Part shown: piece after piece, positions 8,121 to 16,072 of the stretch
Layout: every line of letters begins with the position of its first letter
How positions within the stretch are numbered: the stretch's first letter is position 1
Assembly: GCA_030550095.1 (NCBI GenBank)
Contig: JAUQQA010000025.1
Location: 1-37,068, forward strand
Length of the DNA: 37,068 nucleotides
Direction of reading: 5' to 3'
Origin: Chloroflexota bacterium
Lineage (GTDB): Bacteria > Chloroflexota > Anaerolineae > J036 > Brachytrichaceae
The notes under the pieces: generated by a model
The model's database searches: none
Told to the model about the DNA's origin: nothing
Seen by the model: the letters and a program-made list of their open reading frames with translations, nothing else
Program-made: the position numbers and the translations under genes

Positions 8121-9487
8121 CGCGAGCGCAAGATCACACCGCTCGCGTGGCGCACCTCGCCGACTTCGGCGCTGCCGCTTGTGCTATCGGTCATGTTTTG
8201 CTCCACTGCGTTGCGAAACTGCTCAGGCACGTTGATGGATTGAAGGCCATACGTGTTCTGCGCGAGGTCAATCAACATCTGCGCGGGGGACATGCCGCGC
8301 TTGAGGTGATACACTCGCTGCTTGAAGTCAGCCGTGATCGCCTTTGCCGTCGCTTCGTCGAGCGTGAAGCCGCAAATCTCGCGCAAGAAGTAATGCACGA
8401 TGTTCCAGCCGCTCAGCGGACCGAGCAACACCTCAGACTCTGTGACGCCGAACTGGTCAAGCGGGTGTGCTTCGTAAGTGGCGGCGTGGTTGATCACGGC
8501 TTTCTGATGCACCCCAGCCGCATGGGTGCGATTGGTAAGGCTCACCGGCTCCTTCGAGGGCACAAGCATGCGCAGCTTATCCGCCATCATCACGTTGATG
8601 GGGTATGAGGCGCGCAGGTGATACCCCTCGAGGCGGTCATATTCGCGATCCACAAACAAGTTGAACAGCAAAGCGGTCATGCTGGTGATGCCGCTGCGCT
8701 CGCCGATGCCGAGCAGCGTGGTTTGGATGTACTGCATGCCGTTGCGCACGGCTTCGAGGGCGTTCACGAGCGCAAAGCCGCGATCGTCGTGGAAATGTCC
8801 CTCAAGCGCCACGTCGGGGTAACGCGCGCGCAACGCGCGCACGCGCTGCGCCACCGTCGCGGGCGTCGCCACGCCTACCGTGTCTGGTGTCCCAAAGCGA
8901 TCCACGCAATCCGCCAACGCGTCATACACGCGGAAGAGATCACTTTCGCGTGTGCGGAACGCATCCTCGCCACTGAAGCGCAACACCAATTCGGGGTGAT
9001 TGCGCCGCACGTCCTCAATGAGCGCGCGCGCATTACGCGCGATCTCCTCTAAGCCGCGACCGTGGTTGTAGCTGCGCGCGATCTCTGAAGTGCCAATGTA
9101 CATGTTCAGCCCATCCGCGCCGACCTTGATCGCTGCCTCAACATCGGCGGGGTGGCAGCGCACGTGCGCGAGCAAGAAGGTGTAGCCCTTCTGCGTGATC
9201 AAATCATCGCGCACGGCTTTGATCACATCCCAATCGGCTGCCTCTTGCGCGCTGACGTTGGGCGCGAACAACTCGATGAACTTCACGCCGTAGAGGATCA
9301 ACGCGCGCGCGATCTCCTCTTTGTCCTGCGTGGTGAAGAAGTACTTGTGGTGGTCGTGCAGCAGCGAGGATTGCTGCCCTTCGCGCAACGTCGTGTCAAT
9401 GATCTCCAGCGGGCGTGGGCGATATTGGCGAAAAGTGTATGGTCTAGACATGGTGCTTGAACGAAACGAGCTTTGCTGCGAAGGCAT
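8117..9487 (-). CDS. HMGL-family condensing enzyme, probable homocitrate synthase (Re-citrate synthase is an alternative)
   Basis: A TIM-barrel acetyl-CoA-dependent Claisen condensation enzyme of the isopropylmalate/homocitrate synthase family. Visible motifs: DTTLREGQQ near residues 31-39 (catalytic Arg and metal Asp), the metal-binding pair in EGHFHDD, LGIGERSGIT and the RTHAAGVHQKA segment. The gene overlaps lysK by one base (TGATG) and is the last gene of a cluster containing lysJ and lysK. This favours homocitrate synthase, the first step of alpha-aminoadipate lysine synthesis. The protein (456 residues) is longer than Thermus-type homocitrate synthase (about 375) and has extra residues after LREG (SSLLHDHHKYFF), so a (Re)-citrate synthase, which belongs to the same family, is possible. 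Alternative starts are GTG at 9490 and ATG at 9451. Confidence 0.8.
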   Translation of the reverse strand: MPSQQSSFRSSTMSRPYTFRQYRPRPLEIIDTTLREGQQSSLLHDHHKYFFTTQDKEEIARALILYGVKFIELFAPNVSAQEAADWDVIKAVRDDLITQKGYTFLLAHVRCHPADVEAAIKVGADGLNMYIGTSEIARSYNHGRGLEEIARNARALIEDVRRNHPELVLRFSGEDAFRTRESDLFRVYDALADCVDRFGTPDTVGVATPATVAQRVRALRARYPDVALEGHFHDDRGFALVNALEAVRNGMQYIQTTLLGIGERSGITSMTALLFNLFVDREYDRLEGYHLRASYPINVMMADKLRMLVPSKEPVSLTNRTHAAGVHQKAVINHAATYEAHPLDQFGVTESEVLLGPLSGWNIVHYFLREICGFTLDEATAKAITADFKQRVYHLKRGMSPAQMLIDLAQNTYGLQSINVPEQFRNAVEQNMTDSTSGSAEVGEVRHASGVILRSR

Positions 9488-10560
9488 CACACCAACAGCG
9501 CGCGCAGCGCGCGGGCGAGTACTTTAACCGCCTTTTCAAATTCGTCAATGGGCACGTGCTCATCTGGCGTGTGGTCCAGCGCCGAGTCGCCAGGACCGTA
9601 GGCGACGATCGGGCATCGCCACACCGGACCGACAACGTTAAAGTCCGCTGTGCCGGTTTTGTATTTGAACGCTGGGCGCATGCCCTCGGCGCGGATCGCA
9701 TCCACAAACGCGCGCGCGAGCGGTGAATCCTTGGGCGCGACCCACGCCTGCTCTGCACCTTCAAAGCGAACGTGAACCACAGGGAGCGATGTTTGATCGC
9801 GTTGCGCCCCGCACCATGCCTCAACAGCGCCGCGCAACGCCTCTGGGCCAAAACCGAGCGGCAATCGCGCTGCAAACGTCATCTCGCACCATTCGCGCAA
9901 GCCGTCGCTCCCTGAACAAATGCGGCGGAGCGAGGGCAAGATTTGCTCAAACGCCTTCGGCTTGTCGCGGTTCCACGTTTGCGCGAGCGCGACGACGTGG
10001 TTCCACAGCGCGACCAACTGCTCGCTCGCATTTGGCAAGGGCACTGCCGTGTGACGCATTGGATGCTCGGCGCGCGCATGCACCACCAGGCGCCCCTTGT
10101 AGCCAAGCGTGATCCCTTCCACGCCGCTTGGCTCGCCGATGACGCAGTAGTGCGGCTGGTATTGCGCTGCGACAAAGCGTGCGCCTTTCGACGAGGCGGT
10201 CTCCTCTTCTACTGCGCCGATGACGATCAACGTCCAATCGCGCTGACGCACCAAGGGCGCGACTTGTGCTGCTGCAAGCACGAAGGCGCAAAGCGCACCT
10301 TTGGCGTCCACCGTGCCGCGCCCATACAGCGCGCCGTTCTCATAGCGCACGGGCACCTCACCGCCCACGGTGTCCATGTGCCCAAGGAGCACCATTTGGC
10401 GCGCACCGTTGCCGATCACGCCCACCGCATTGCCTGCCTCGTCAATGAAGGCGCGGTCGAAGCCGCGCTCACGCATCGCCGCGCACAAAAACTCAGCGAC
10501 GGCGCGCTCCTGCCCGCTCAGCGAGGGGATGCGCACACACTGCTCCAACAGCTCGATCAT
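9487..10560 (-). CDS. lysK: [LysW]-lysine hydrolase LysK (M20 metallopeptidase family)
   Basis: LysK releases lysine (and in some organisms ornithine) from the gamma-carboxyl of the LysW carrier protein, the last step of LysW-dependent lysine synthesis in the cytoplasm. The M20 di-metal ligands are visible in the 357-residue protein: His61 (GHMDTV), Asp85 (RGTVDAKG), the EEE at 118-120, Glu143 (IGEPSG) and a C-terminal His in [18 protein letters not shown] after GEPSG and the [12 protein letters not shown] segment are characteristic of LysK rather than ArgE or DapE. The start at 10560 makes an ATGA overlap with the stop of the upstream hydrolase gene. LysW, LysX, LysY and LysZ are not in the window. 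Confidence 0.88.
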   Translation of the reverse strand: MIELLEQCVRIPSLSGQERAVAEFLCAAMRERGFDRAFIDEAGNAVGVIGNGARQMVLLGHMDTVGGEVPVRYENGALYGRGTVDAKGALCAFVLAAAQVAPLVRQRDWTLIVIGAVEEETASSKGARFVAAQYQPHYCVIGEPSGVEGITLGYKGRLVVHARAEHPMRHTAVPLPNASEQLVALWNHVVALAQTWNRDKPKAFEQILPSLRRICSGSDGLREWCEMTFAARLPLGFGPEALRGAVEAWCGAQRDQTSLPVVHVRFEGAEQAWVAPKDSPLARAFVDAIRAEGMRPAFKYKTGTADFNVVGPVWRCPIVAYGPGDSALDHTPDEHVPIDEFEKAVKVLARALRALLV

Positions 10561-11423
10561 GTTAAGACTCCGATGCGTTGTAGCCACGCTTCGATCTCGC
10601 TCAGCGGCTTCTCGCGCTCCACCTCGCTGCACACTTCATGATAGAAGCCTGGGTATTCGTGCAATTCATTCATGCCAGGCGGCAGCTTAGCGAAAAAGGC
10701 GCGCGCGCCGCGGTTGTCCACGTATGTGTCCACCTCAGCCAACAAGATGAGCACGGGCACGCGCAGCGTTTCTGCTTTAGCGCGCACCTCCTCGCCTGCG
10801 TCCACGATGAAGCGCGCTGTGCGCAACGTCATTGTGCTGTGCTTCAACGGGTCAGCGTGTTTCCACGCCTCCCAGACAGCATCATGCGTCGCCGGTTGGC
10901 GCAAGCCCGACGAAGGCGGCAACGGCGCCGCGGGCGCGAGCAAGCACGCCAGCCGCCCGAGCGCGATCGTGAGCGCCGAGGCGTGAACGCCAAGCGCCGG
11001 CGCAGAAAGGATCAGCGCGCGCAACGCGGTGGGGTTGCGCACGGCATAAAGCGCTGCGATCGCGCCGCCCATACTATGCCCGAACACGATGGGCTTTTCG
11101 GCGCTGCCTTGTTGCGCCTCAGCGATCACCAACGCTAGATCGTCGAGGTAGTGGTTGTCGTTCAGGATGTGCCCGCGCGCCCCCTCGGAGCGCCCGTGAC
11201 CGTAGTGATCGGCTGCCCAAACGTCAAATCCATGACGCGTGAAGCGCTCGGCGATGTGGTGATAGCGCCCACTGTGCTCGTAGATGCCGTGCACGAGCAC
11301 CACCGGACCGCGCGCTCCGTTGTGCGGCAGCCAATGCCGCACGAACAATTTTGTGCCCACCGATGAGGTCAGCCAGCGTTCCTCGCACGGCGGGAGCGCG
11401 TCGAGCAAGGGGAAAGGCTGCAT
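10557..11423 (-). CDS. Alpha/beta hydrolase, monoacylglycerol lipase-like
   Basis: A 288-residue soluble serine hydrolase of the Hydrolase_4/monoacylglycerol lipase type. The catalytic triad can be read: Ser117 (GHSMGG), Asp232 ([10 protein letters not shown]) and His262 (GFYHEV), with the oxyanion motif [11 protein letters not shown] near 44-54. No signal peptide is present. It sits between lysJ and lysK, 12 nt after the first and overlapping the second by four bases, so all are probably made from one mRNA. The known LysW pathway has no step for such an enzyme. It may be a lipase riding in the operon or an esterase acting on an unrecognised intermediate; the sequence does not decide. Confidence 0.85.
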   Translation of the reverse strand: MQPFPLLDALPPCEERWLTSSVGTKLFVRHWLPHNGARGPVVLVHGIYEHSGRYHHIAERFTRHGFDVWAADHYGHGRSEGARGHILNDNHYLDDLALVIAEAQQGSAEKPIVFGHSMGGAIAALYAVRNPTALRALILSAPALGVHASALTIALGRLACLLAPAAPLPPSSGLRQPATHDAVWEAWKHADPLKHSTMTLRTARFIVDAGEEVRAKAETLRVPVLILLAEVDTYVDNRGARAFFAKLPPGMNELHEYPGFYHEVCSEVEREKPLSEIEAWLQRIGVLT

Positions 11424-11435
11424 GGCGCGCGACGT

Positions 11436-12620
11436 TTAGGCAGGCTCCAGCACAGCGGCGCGCAGCACATGCGCCACCTTCTCCACCACGAAGTCAATTT
11501 GCTCGTAGGTGATCACGGCTGGCGGCAAAAAGCGCAGCACGTTCAACCCCGCCGGCAGCGCCAACACGCCTTCCGCCTGCAAGGCGCGCAGGTACGGCGC
11601 CACCTTGGTGCGCAACTCCACGCCGATCAACAAACCCAAGCCGCGCACCTCACGCACCACTGGCGCCTGTAACGCCGCGAGGCGTTCGCGGAAGTAGGCG
11701 CCTTTCTCCGCCGCAAGGCGCGGCACATCTAAGCGCTGCATCTCGCGGATCGCCGCGATCCCCGCCGCGCACGCGAGCGGATTGCCGCCGAAGGTGCTGC
11801 CGTGCACGCCAGGCGCGAGGTTCTTCACCGTGTTGCGGATGCCCACCGCACCCATCGGCACGCCGCCAGCGATGGCTTTGCCCATCGCTATCAGGTCTGG
11901 CACCACGCCGCTATGCTCAACGGCGAACCAACGCCCCGTACGCCCAAAGCCGGTCTGCACCTCGTCAGCGATGAGCAGCGCACCGCGCTGCTCGGTGATG
12001 GCACGCGCGGCTTGCAAATACGCTGCCGTCGCTGGATGCACGCCCCCCTCGCCTTGCACAGGCTCGATCAGCACAGCCGCTGTTTGCTCGTCCACCGCAC
12101 GCTCAAGCGCCTCGATGTTATTAAACGGCACGTGCGAGAAACCAGGGACCAGCGGCTTGAACGGCTCGCGGTACTTCGGCTCGAAGGTGGCGCTGAGCGC
12201 GCCCATCGTGCGCCCGTGAAAGCCGCGCACTGCTGCTACGATGTTTGGCCGCCCCGTGCTCAATCGCGCGAATTTGATTGCAGCTTCCACGGCCTCCGCG
12301 CCGCTGTTGCACAAATACACACGTTGCATTCCTGGGGGCAGCAGTGAAACCAGTAGCGCCTCAAACTCAGCACGACGGTCGTTGTAGAAAATCTCGGGAC
12401 AGGAGACGAGGATCAACGCCTGTTCGGCAATTGCACGCGCAACAGCCTCATTGGCGTGCCCCAAGATGCTCACTCCTTGACCACCGACGCAGTCCACGTA
12501 GGCGCGCCCGTGCTCATCCCACAACACCGCCTCTTTGCCGCGCACGATCACCACATCGCGCTTGGGATACACGCCAGCGGTGTGTTGTTGCTCAAGCAGT
12601 TGGGTTGCGCTTGGAGACAT
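11436..12620 (-). CDS. lysJ: [LysW]-aminoadipate semialdehyde transaminase LysJ
   Basis: Class III PLP-dependent aminotransferase that converts [LysW]-aminoadipate semialdehyde to [LysW]-lysine, using glutamate; the family also includes ArgD. Visible: NSGAEA at 105-110, FHGRTMG at 134-140, the PLP-ring Asp in ADEVQTGFGRTG (Asp219), and the Schiff-base lysine Lys248 in IAMGKAIAGG. The N-terminal VYPKRDVVIVRGKEAVLWDEHGRAYVD pattern and the lysK neighbour point to LysJ rather than ArgD, although dual use in arginine synthesis cannot be excluded. The gene opens the minus-strand operon. Its ATG lies nine nucleotides after a TACAAT box and has no ribosome-binding site, so the mRNA is probably nearly leaderless. 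Confidence 0.88.
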   Translation of the reverse strand: MSPSATQLLEQQHTAGVYPKRDVVIVRGKEAVLWDEHGRAYVDCVGGQGVSILGHANEAVARAIAEQALILVSCPEIFYNDRRAEFEALLVSLLPPGMQRVYLCNSGAEAVEAAIKFARLSTGRPNIVAAVRGFHGRTMGALSATFEPKYREPFKPLVPGFSHVPFNNIEALERAVDEQTAAVLIEPVQGEGGVHPATAAYLQAARAITEQRGALLIADEVQTGFGRTGRWFAVEHSGVVPDLIAMGKAIAGGVPMGAVGIRNTVKNLAPGVHGSTFGGNPLACAAGIAAIREMQRLDVPRLAAEKGAYFRERLAALQAPVVREVRGLGLLIGVELRTKVAPYLRALQAEGVLALPAGLNVLRFLPPAVITYEQIDFVVEKVAHVLRAAVLEPA

Positions 12621-12629
12621 GGGAGAGGA

Positions 12630-12635
12630 ATTGTA
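12630..12635 (-). promoter_or_regulatory. -10 box of the lysJ operon
   Basis: TACAAT on the minus strand, with only nine nt (12629-12621) to the lysJ ATG. Transcription starting at the usual distance would leave a leader of about three nt. No ribosome-binding site and no convincing -35 hexamer are seen. Confidence 0.6.
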
Positions 12636-12775
12636 GTGCGCTTCTGCGCCCCTTCACTCAGTGCGGTAGCTTCCCATTGCGACCGATCACGAGAACCTCG
12701 CTTCGTAGCCATCGCGCCAGTCCAGCGATGCACAGCACACTGTGCCTTTTGCGCTTCAGGCGCTCAGGAGCGAGG

Positions 12776-12781
12776 TATAAT
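12776..12781 (+). promoter_or_regulatory. -10 box of the MFS-Usp gene
   Basis: A perfect TATAAT, 236 nt upstream of the transporter ATG, in a locally AT-richer stretch. A clear -35 hexamer at 16-18 bp is not seen. If used, the transcript would have a leader of about 230 nt. Confidence 0.5.
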
Positions 12782-12787
12782 AATCTG

Positions 12788-13017
12788 GAAAATACACAAA
12801 GTTGCAAACATCGTCGCATCAACGCAGCCTCCACGAGCACAACGAGGCGCTGACGTCCACAAGCCCAAGAGCGAGTCGTTGGCATTGAACACCGCAGCAT
12901 CCATCGCGTGGCTTGTGAAAGTGCATCCTTTGCAAGGGCACAGTTAGCGGGGAGCGCGTTTCGTCTCTCCGCTTGGCTGGCAAAAAAACCCGAAGATCCT
13001 GCTAAGGAGGAAGTGCC
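12788..13017 (+). promoter_or_regulatory. Long structured 5' leader of the MFS-Usp gene
   Basis: About 230 nt without a convincing coding sequence. Two hairpins lie in its second half: 12921-12941 (GTG..CCTT-TGC-AAGG..CAC) and 12946-12973 (a nine-base-pair stem, AGCGGGGAG with CTCTCCGCT, ten-nt loop). An A7 run and a very strong ribosome-binding site, TAAGGAGG at 13003-13010, follow. TCCT at 12997-13000 can pair with AGGA of that site, and TCCTT at 12926-12930 could do so as an alternative. No T-run follows the hairpins, so they are not an ordinary terminator. I do not recognise a known riboswitch class. Confidence 0.4.
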
Positions 13018-14883
13018 ATGACAACTGCTGTTCAGCGCTCATTTGTCTCCAGCGCCTCGGTCTCGTCTGCGCCGCAGCCAGGGTTAGGTCGCATTATCTT
13101 CGCCTCGGCTGCTGGCACGATGATCGAGTGGTATGACTTCTATATCTTCGGCAGCCTCGCAACGGTTATCTCGAGCAAGTTTTATCAAACGGGCACACCT
13201 CTTGGGGACCTCATCGCTTGGCTTAGCGCCTTCGCGGTTGGTTTCATCGTGCGTCCCTTCGGCGCTGTTGTTTTCGGGCGCGTGGGCGATCTCGTCGGCC
13301 GTAAGTACACCTTTCTCATCACGATGACGCTGATGGGCACATGCACCTTCTTGGTCGGCGTGCTGCCCACGGCAGACGTGATAGGGCCAGTAGCAGGCAT
13401 CATTTTGGTTGTGCTGCGCCTGCTTCAAGGTTTAGCATTAGGGGGCGAGTACGGCGGTGCAGCGACATACGTCGCTGAGCACTCTCCAAACGACCGACGC
13501 GGCTTCATGACGAGCTGGATCCAAATCACTGCCACGCTCGGTTTGTTTGTCTCCCTTGCCGTGATCCAGATCACACGGTTCGCAGTGGGCGAGGAGAACT
13601 TCAAGGAGTTTGGCTGGCGCATCCCGTTCCTCATCTCAATTTTCCTCATCGTCATCTCGTTGTGGATCCGCTTCTCGCTGCGCGAGTCGCCGCTCTACGT
13701 TAAGCTGAAGGAGAAGAAGCAGGTCTCCAAGAACCCGATCGTGGAGAGCTTCGGCAACCCGCTGAACTTGCGCTACGTGCTGCTAGCGCTGTTCGGCGCC
13801 ACCATGGGGCAAGGCGTGGTGTGGTACACGGGGCAGTTCTACGCGCTGTTTTACCTTCAGAAGATCTTCGGCGTTGACCTCGTTACTTCAAACTTCATCG
13901 TTGGCGCCGCGCTGCTCGCCGCAACGCCCCTGTTTGTCGTGATGGGGCATCTCTCCGACAAGTATGGTCGCAAGCCCTTCTTGATCGGCGGCATGGCGCT
14001 CGCCGCGGTGACCTATCTGCCCATCTACTGGCTCATGTCGCAATTCGCGCCCTACATCGGCGACCCAGCCAACAAGATCGCGAATCCGAACTACAGCCCC
14101 ATTGCCTTGGCGGTGTTGGTCTTCATCCAAGTGGTTTACGTGACCATGGTGTATGGACCCATCGCCGCCTTTCTCGTCGAGCTGTTCCCTACCAAAATCC
14201 GCTACACCTCTATGTCGCTGCCTTACCACATCGGTAACGGCGTGTTTGGCGGCTTGGTGCCTGTGATCGGGCTTTCGCTGATCCAAGCTACGGGGAACAA
14301 CTACGCGGGGCTTTGGTATCCCATCGCCGTCGCAACGGTGAGCGCCGTGATCGGGCTACTGCGCATACCAGAGACGTCCCGCGTGGACCTCGCTTCGGAT
14401 CAATCCATCGCGGTGATCCGCGCTGGCAAGGCGGCGCCCATCAACCGCCGCATCCTCGTCCCGCTTGACGGATCGAGCACTTCCGAAGCTGTGCTGGAGC
14501 ACGTGAAGCGGCTCGCAAAGACGGAGAACGCCGAGGTCGTGCTGCTCCATGTGATCAGCGCGAGCGAAGAAGTCTTTCAAGACCCAGCGCTTGCTGCTGC
14601 AGAAGTGGAGGCCATCGCTTCTGAAGAGCGCGCTTATCTCGACCGGCTGGTTAACCAGCTCAGCAAGGAAAACATCACCGTCTCCGCTGAGGTGCGCTGC
14701 GGCCCAGTGGCTGAGACCATCGTGGCGACGGCTAAAGAACTAGGCGCGGACCTGATCGCCATGTGCACGCATGGGCACAGCGGCTTCAAGAAGTTGGTCA
14801 TGGGCAGCGTCACGGAGTGGGTGATCCAACACGCCCCCGTGCCCGTGATGGCCTTCCGACCTCAACCGCAGCCCGCAAGCTAA
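13018..14883 (+). CDS. Metabolite:H+ symporter (MFS, MHS family) fused to a C-terminal universal stress protein domain
   Basis: Cytoplasmic-membrane transporter of 621 residues. Residues about 22-455 form a twelve-segment major facilitator domain of the metabolite:H+ symporter type (ProP/KgtP-like). Marks are GTMIEWYDFYIFG near 33-45, RPFGAVVFGRVGDLVGRKYTF near 79-99, the GGEYGGAATYVAEHSP segment, and GHLSDKYGRKPF in the second half. Residues about 473-617 are a UspA domain starting RILVPLDGSS and ending with THGHSGFKKLVMGSVTEWV, the ATP-binding loop. The first Gly of the usual G-2x-G-9x-G motif is replaced by Cys; the other two remain. The fusion suggests nucleotide- or stress-linked control of transport (inference). 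The start is fixed by TAAGGAGG seven nt upstream. The substrate is not deducible; small carboxylates or osmolytes are typical of the family. Confidence 0.87.
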   Translation: MTTAVQRSFVSSASVSSAPQPGLGRIIFASAAGTMIEWYDFYIFGSLATVISSKFYQTGTPLGDLIAWLSAFAVGFIVRPFGAVVFGRVGDLVGRKYTFLITMTLMGTCTFLVGVLPTADVIGPVAGIILVVLRLLQGLALGGEYGGAATYVAEHSPNDRRGFMTSWIQITATLGLFVSLAVIQITRFAVGEENFKEFGWRIPFLISIFLIVISLWIRFSLRESPLYVKLKEKKQVSKNPIVESFGNPLNLRYVLLALFGATMGQGVVWYTGQFYALFYLQKIFGVDLVTSNFIVGAALLAATPLFVVMGHLSDKYGRKPFLIGGMALAAVTYLPIYWLMSQFAPYIGDPANKIANPNYSPIALAVLVFIQVVYVTMVYGPIAAFLVELFPTKIRYTSMSLPYHIGNGVFGGLVPVIGLSLIQATGNNYAGLWYPIAVATVSAVIGLLRIPETSRVDLASDQSIAVIRAGKAAPINRRILVPLDGSSTSEAVLEHVKRLAKTENAEVVLLHVISASEEVFQDPALAAAEVEAIASEERAYLDRLVNQLSKENITVSAEVRCGPVAETIVATAKELGADLIAMCTHGHSGFKKLVMGSVTEWVIQHAPVPVMAFRPQPQPAS

Positions 14884-14914
14884 GCGCAGCGCGCAACGCT
14901 TGTTTTGCACACAG

Positions 14915-14951
14915 CAACGTTCCCCTTTGTCACGCGCAAAGGGGAACGTTG
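14915..14951 (+). terminator. Perfect 15-bp inverted repeat after the MFS-Usp gene
   Basis: Arms 14915-14929 and 14937-14951 are exact reverse complements (CAACGTTCCCCTTTG on the left) around a seven-nt loop. The element sits 31 nt after the transporter stop and just before the asd promoter. Only a weak TTG run follows, not a T-tract, so it is either a poor intrinsic terminator, an mRNA 3'-end stabiliser or a protein-binding palindrome. Confidence 0.6.
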
Positions 14952-14972
14952 TTGTCTCCTGAGGCGCTGCGG

Positions 14973-14978
14973 TATCAT
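14973..14978 (+). promoter_or_regulatory. -10 box of asd
   Basis: TATCAT, eleven nt before the asd ATG, giving a predicted leader of about five nt. No ribosome-binding site is seen between them. Confidence 0.5.
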
Positions 14979-14989
14979 CCCAACTCGCC

Positions 14990-16072
14990 ATGAACGCTCA
15001 GATCCCCGTGGCAGTGCTTGGGGCAACGGGCGCCGTGGGGCAGCGTTTCATTCAACTGCTCCAAGGGCATCCTTGGTTCAAGCTCGTTGCGCTCACCGCC
15101 TCGGACCGCAACGAAGGCAAACCCTACGCGCAGGCAGTGCGTTGGGTGATCGACGGTGAAATCCCCGAAGCTGTGCGCGACCTACCGCTGCTCGCCACAG
15201 ACCCCGAGGCTGTGCTGCGCGCTGCGCCAGAAGTGCGCGCCGTCTTCAGCGCGTTGCCCAACGAGATCGCTGCCACAGCAGAGCCCGCGTTCGCCCAAGC
15301 GGGGCTGCTCGTGTTCTCCAACGCCTCGTATCACCGCATGGTGCCCGATGTGCCGCTGCTCATCCCCGAGGTGAACGCAGAGCACTTGCTTCTGCTGCGC
15401 GTGCAACAGCGACAGCGCGGCTGGCGCGGCGGCATCGTGTGCAACACCAACTGCACCGTGAGCGGACCGGCGATCACGCTGCGCGCGCTGCGCGACGCGT
15501 TCGGCGTGCGGCGTGTGTTCGCTTTCTCAATGCAGGCCGCAAGCGGCGCAGGCTATCCAGGTGTGCCTTCGCTCGACCTCATTGACAACGTGATCCCGTT
15601 CATCAAAGGCGAAGAGGAGAAGCTCGAAGCCGAAGCGCGCAAGCTGTTGGGGCGCTTCGACGGCACGCGCATCGTCGAAGCGGCGCTGAGCCTCAGCGCG
15701 CATTGCAACCGCGTGCCCGTGCTCGATGGGCACATGGTGGCGCTCTCCGTCGAGACCGAGCGCCCCATCACGCCTGAGGCCGCCTTGGAAGTGCTGCGCC
15801 AATTCCGCTGCGACGATTTGCGCGACCTGCCAAGCGCACCCACCCAGCCCATTGTGGTGCGCGAGGAACCCGACCGCCCACAGCCACGCCTCGACCGCAT
15901 GAGCGGCAACGGCATGAGCGTCGTGGTTGGGCGCGTGCGCGCCGAGCCGCTCTTTGGCGCGCATGGCGTCAAGCTCATGACGCTGGCGCACAACACCATC
16001 CGCGGCGCTGCCGGCGGCAGTTTGTTCAACGCAGAGTTAGCAGTAAGACAAGGCTTTCTAGGAACGCCATGA
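14990..16072 (+). CDS. asd: Aspartate-semialdehyde dehydrogenase
   Basis: Reduces aspartyl phosphate to aspartate semialdehyde with NADPH, in the cytoplasm. The 360-residue protein has the NADP loop [10 protein letters not shown] at 11-20, the catalytic Cys155 in CNTNCTVSG, and the downstream [15 protein letters not shown] segment with the second active-site region. The pattern matches the archaeal/fungal-type branch of the family (long C-terminal [14 protein letters not shown]). Because lysine appears to be made by the LysW route here, this enzyme probably serves threonine, methionine and isoleucine synthesis together with the aspartate kinase at 19887. Its stop overlaps the ugd start (ATGA). 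Confidence 0.92.
   Translation: MNAQIPVAVLGATGAVGQRFIQLLQGHPWFKLVALTASDRNEGKPYAQAVRWVIDGEIPEAVRDLPLLATDPEAVLRAAPEVRAVFSALPNEIAATAEPAFAQAGLLVFSNASYHRMVPDVPLLIPEVNAEHLLLLRVQQRQRGWRGGIVCNTNCTVSGPAITLRALRDAFGVRRVFAFSMQAASGAGYPGVPSLDLIDNVIPFIKGEEEKLEAEARKLLGRFDGTRIVEAALSLSAHCNRVPVLDGHMVALSVETERPITPEAALEVLRQFRCDDLRDLPSAPTQPIVVREEPDRPQPRLDRMSGNGMSVVVGRVRAEPLFGAHGVKLMTLAHNTIRGAAGGSLFNAELAVRQGFLGTP

Noticed and set aside
12456-12947. Possible small gene, including a LysW candidate, in the lysJ upstream region
   Set aside because: Open frames there lack the CPxC zinc motifs and C-terminal Glu of LysW and overlap lysJ or its promoter.
12946-12973. Hairpin as a terminator for either strand
   Set aside because: On the plus strand it is followed by A-rich sequence, and on the minus strand the T-run comes before the stem, not after.
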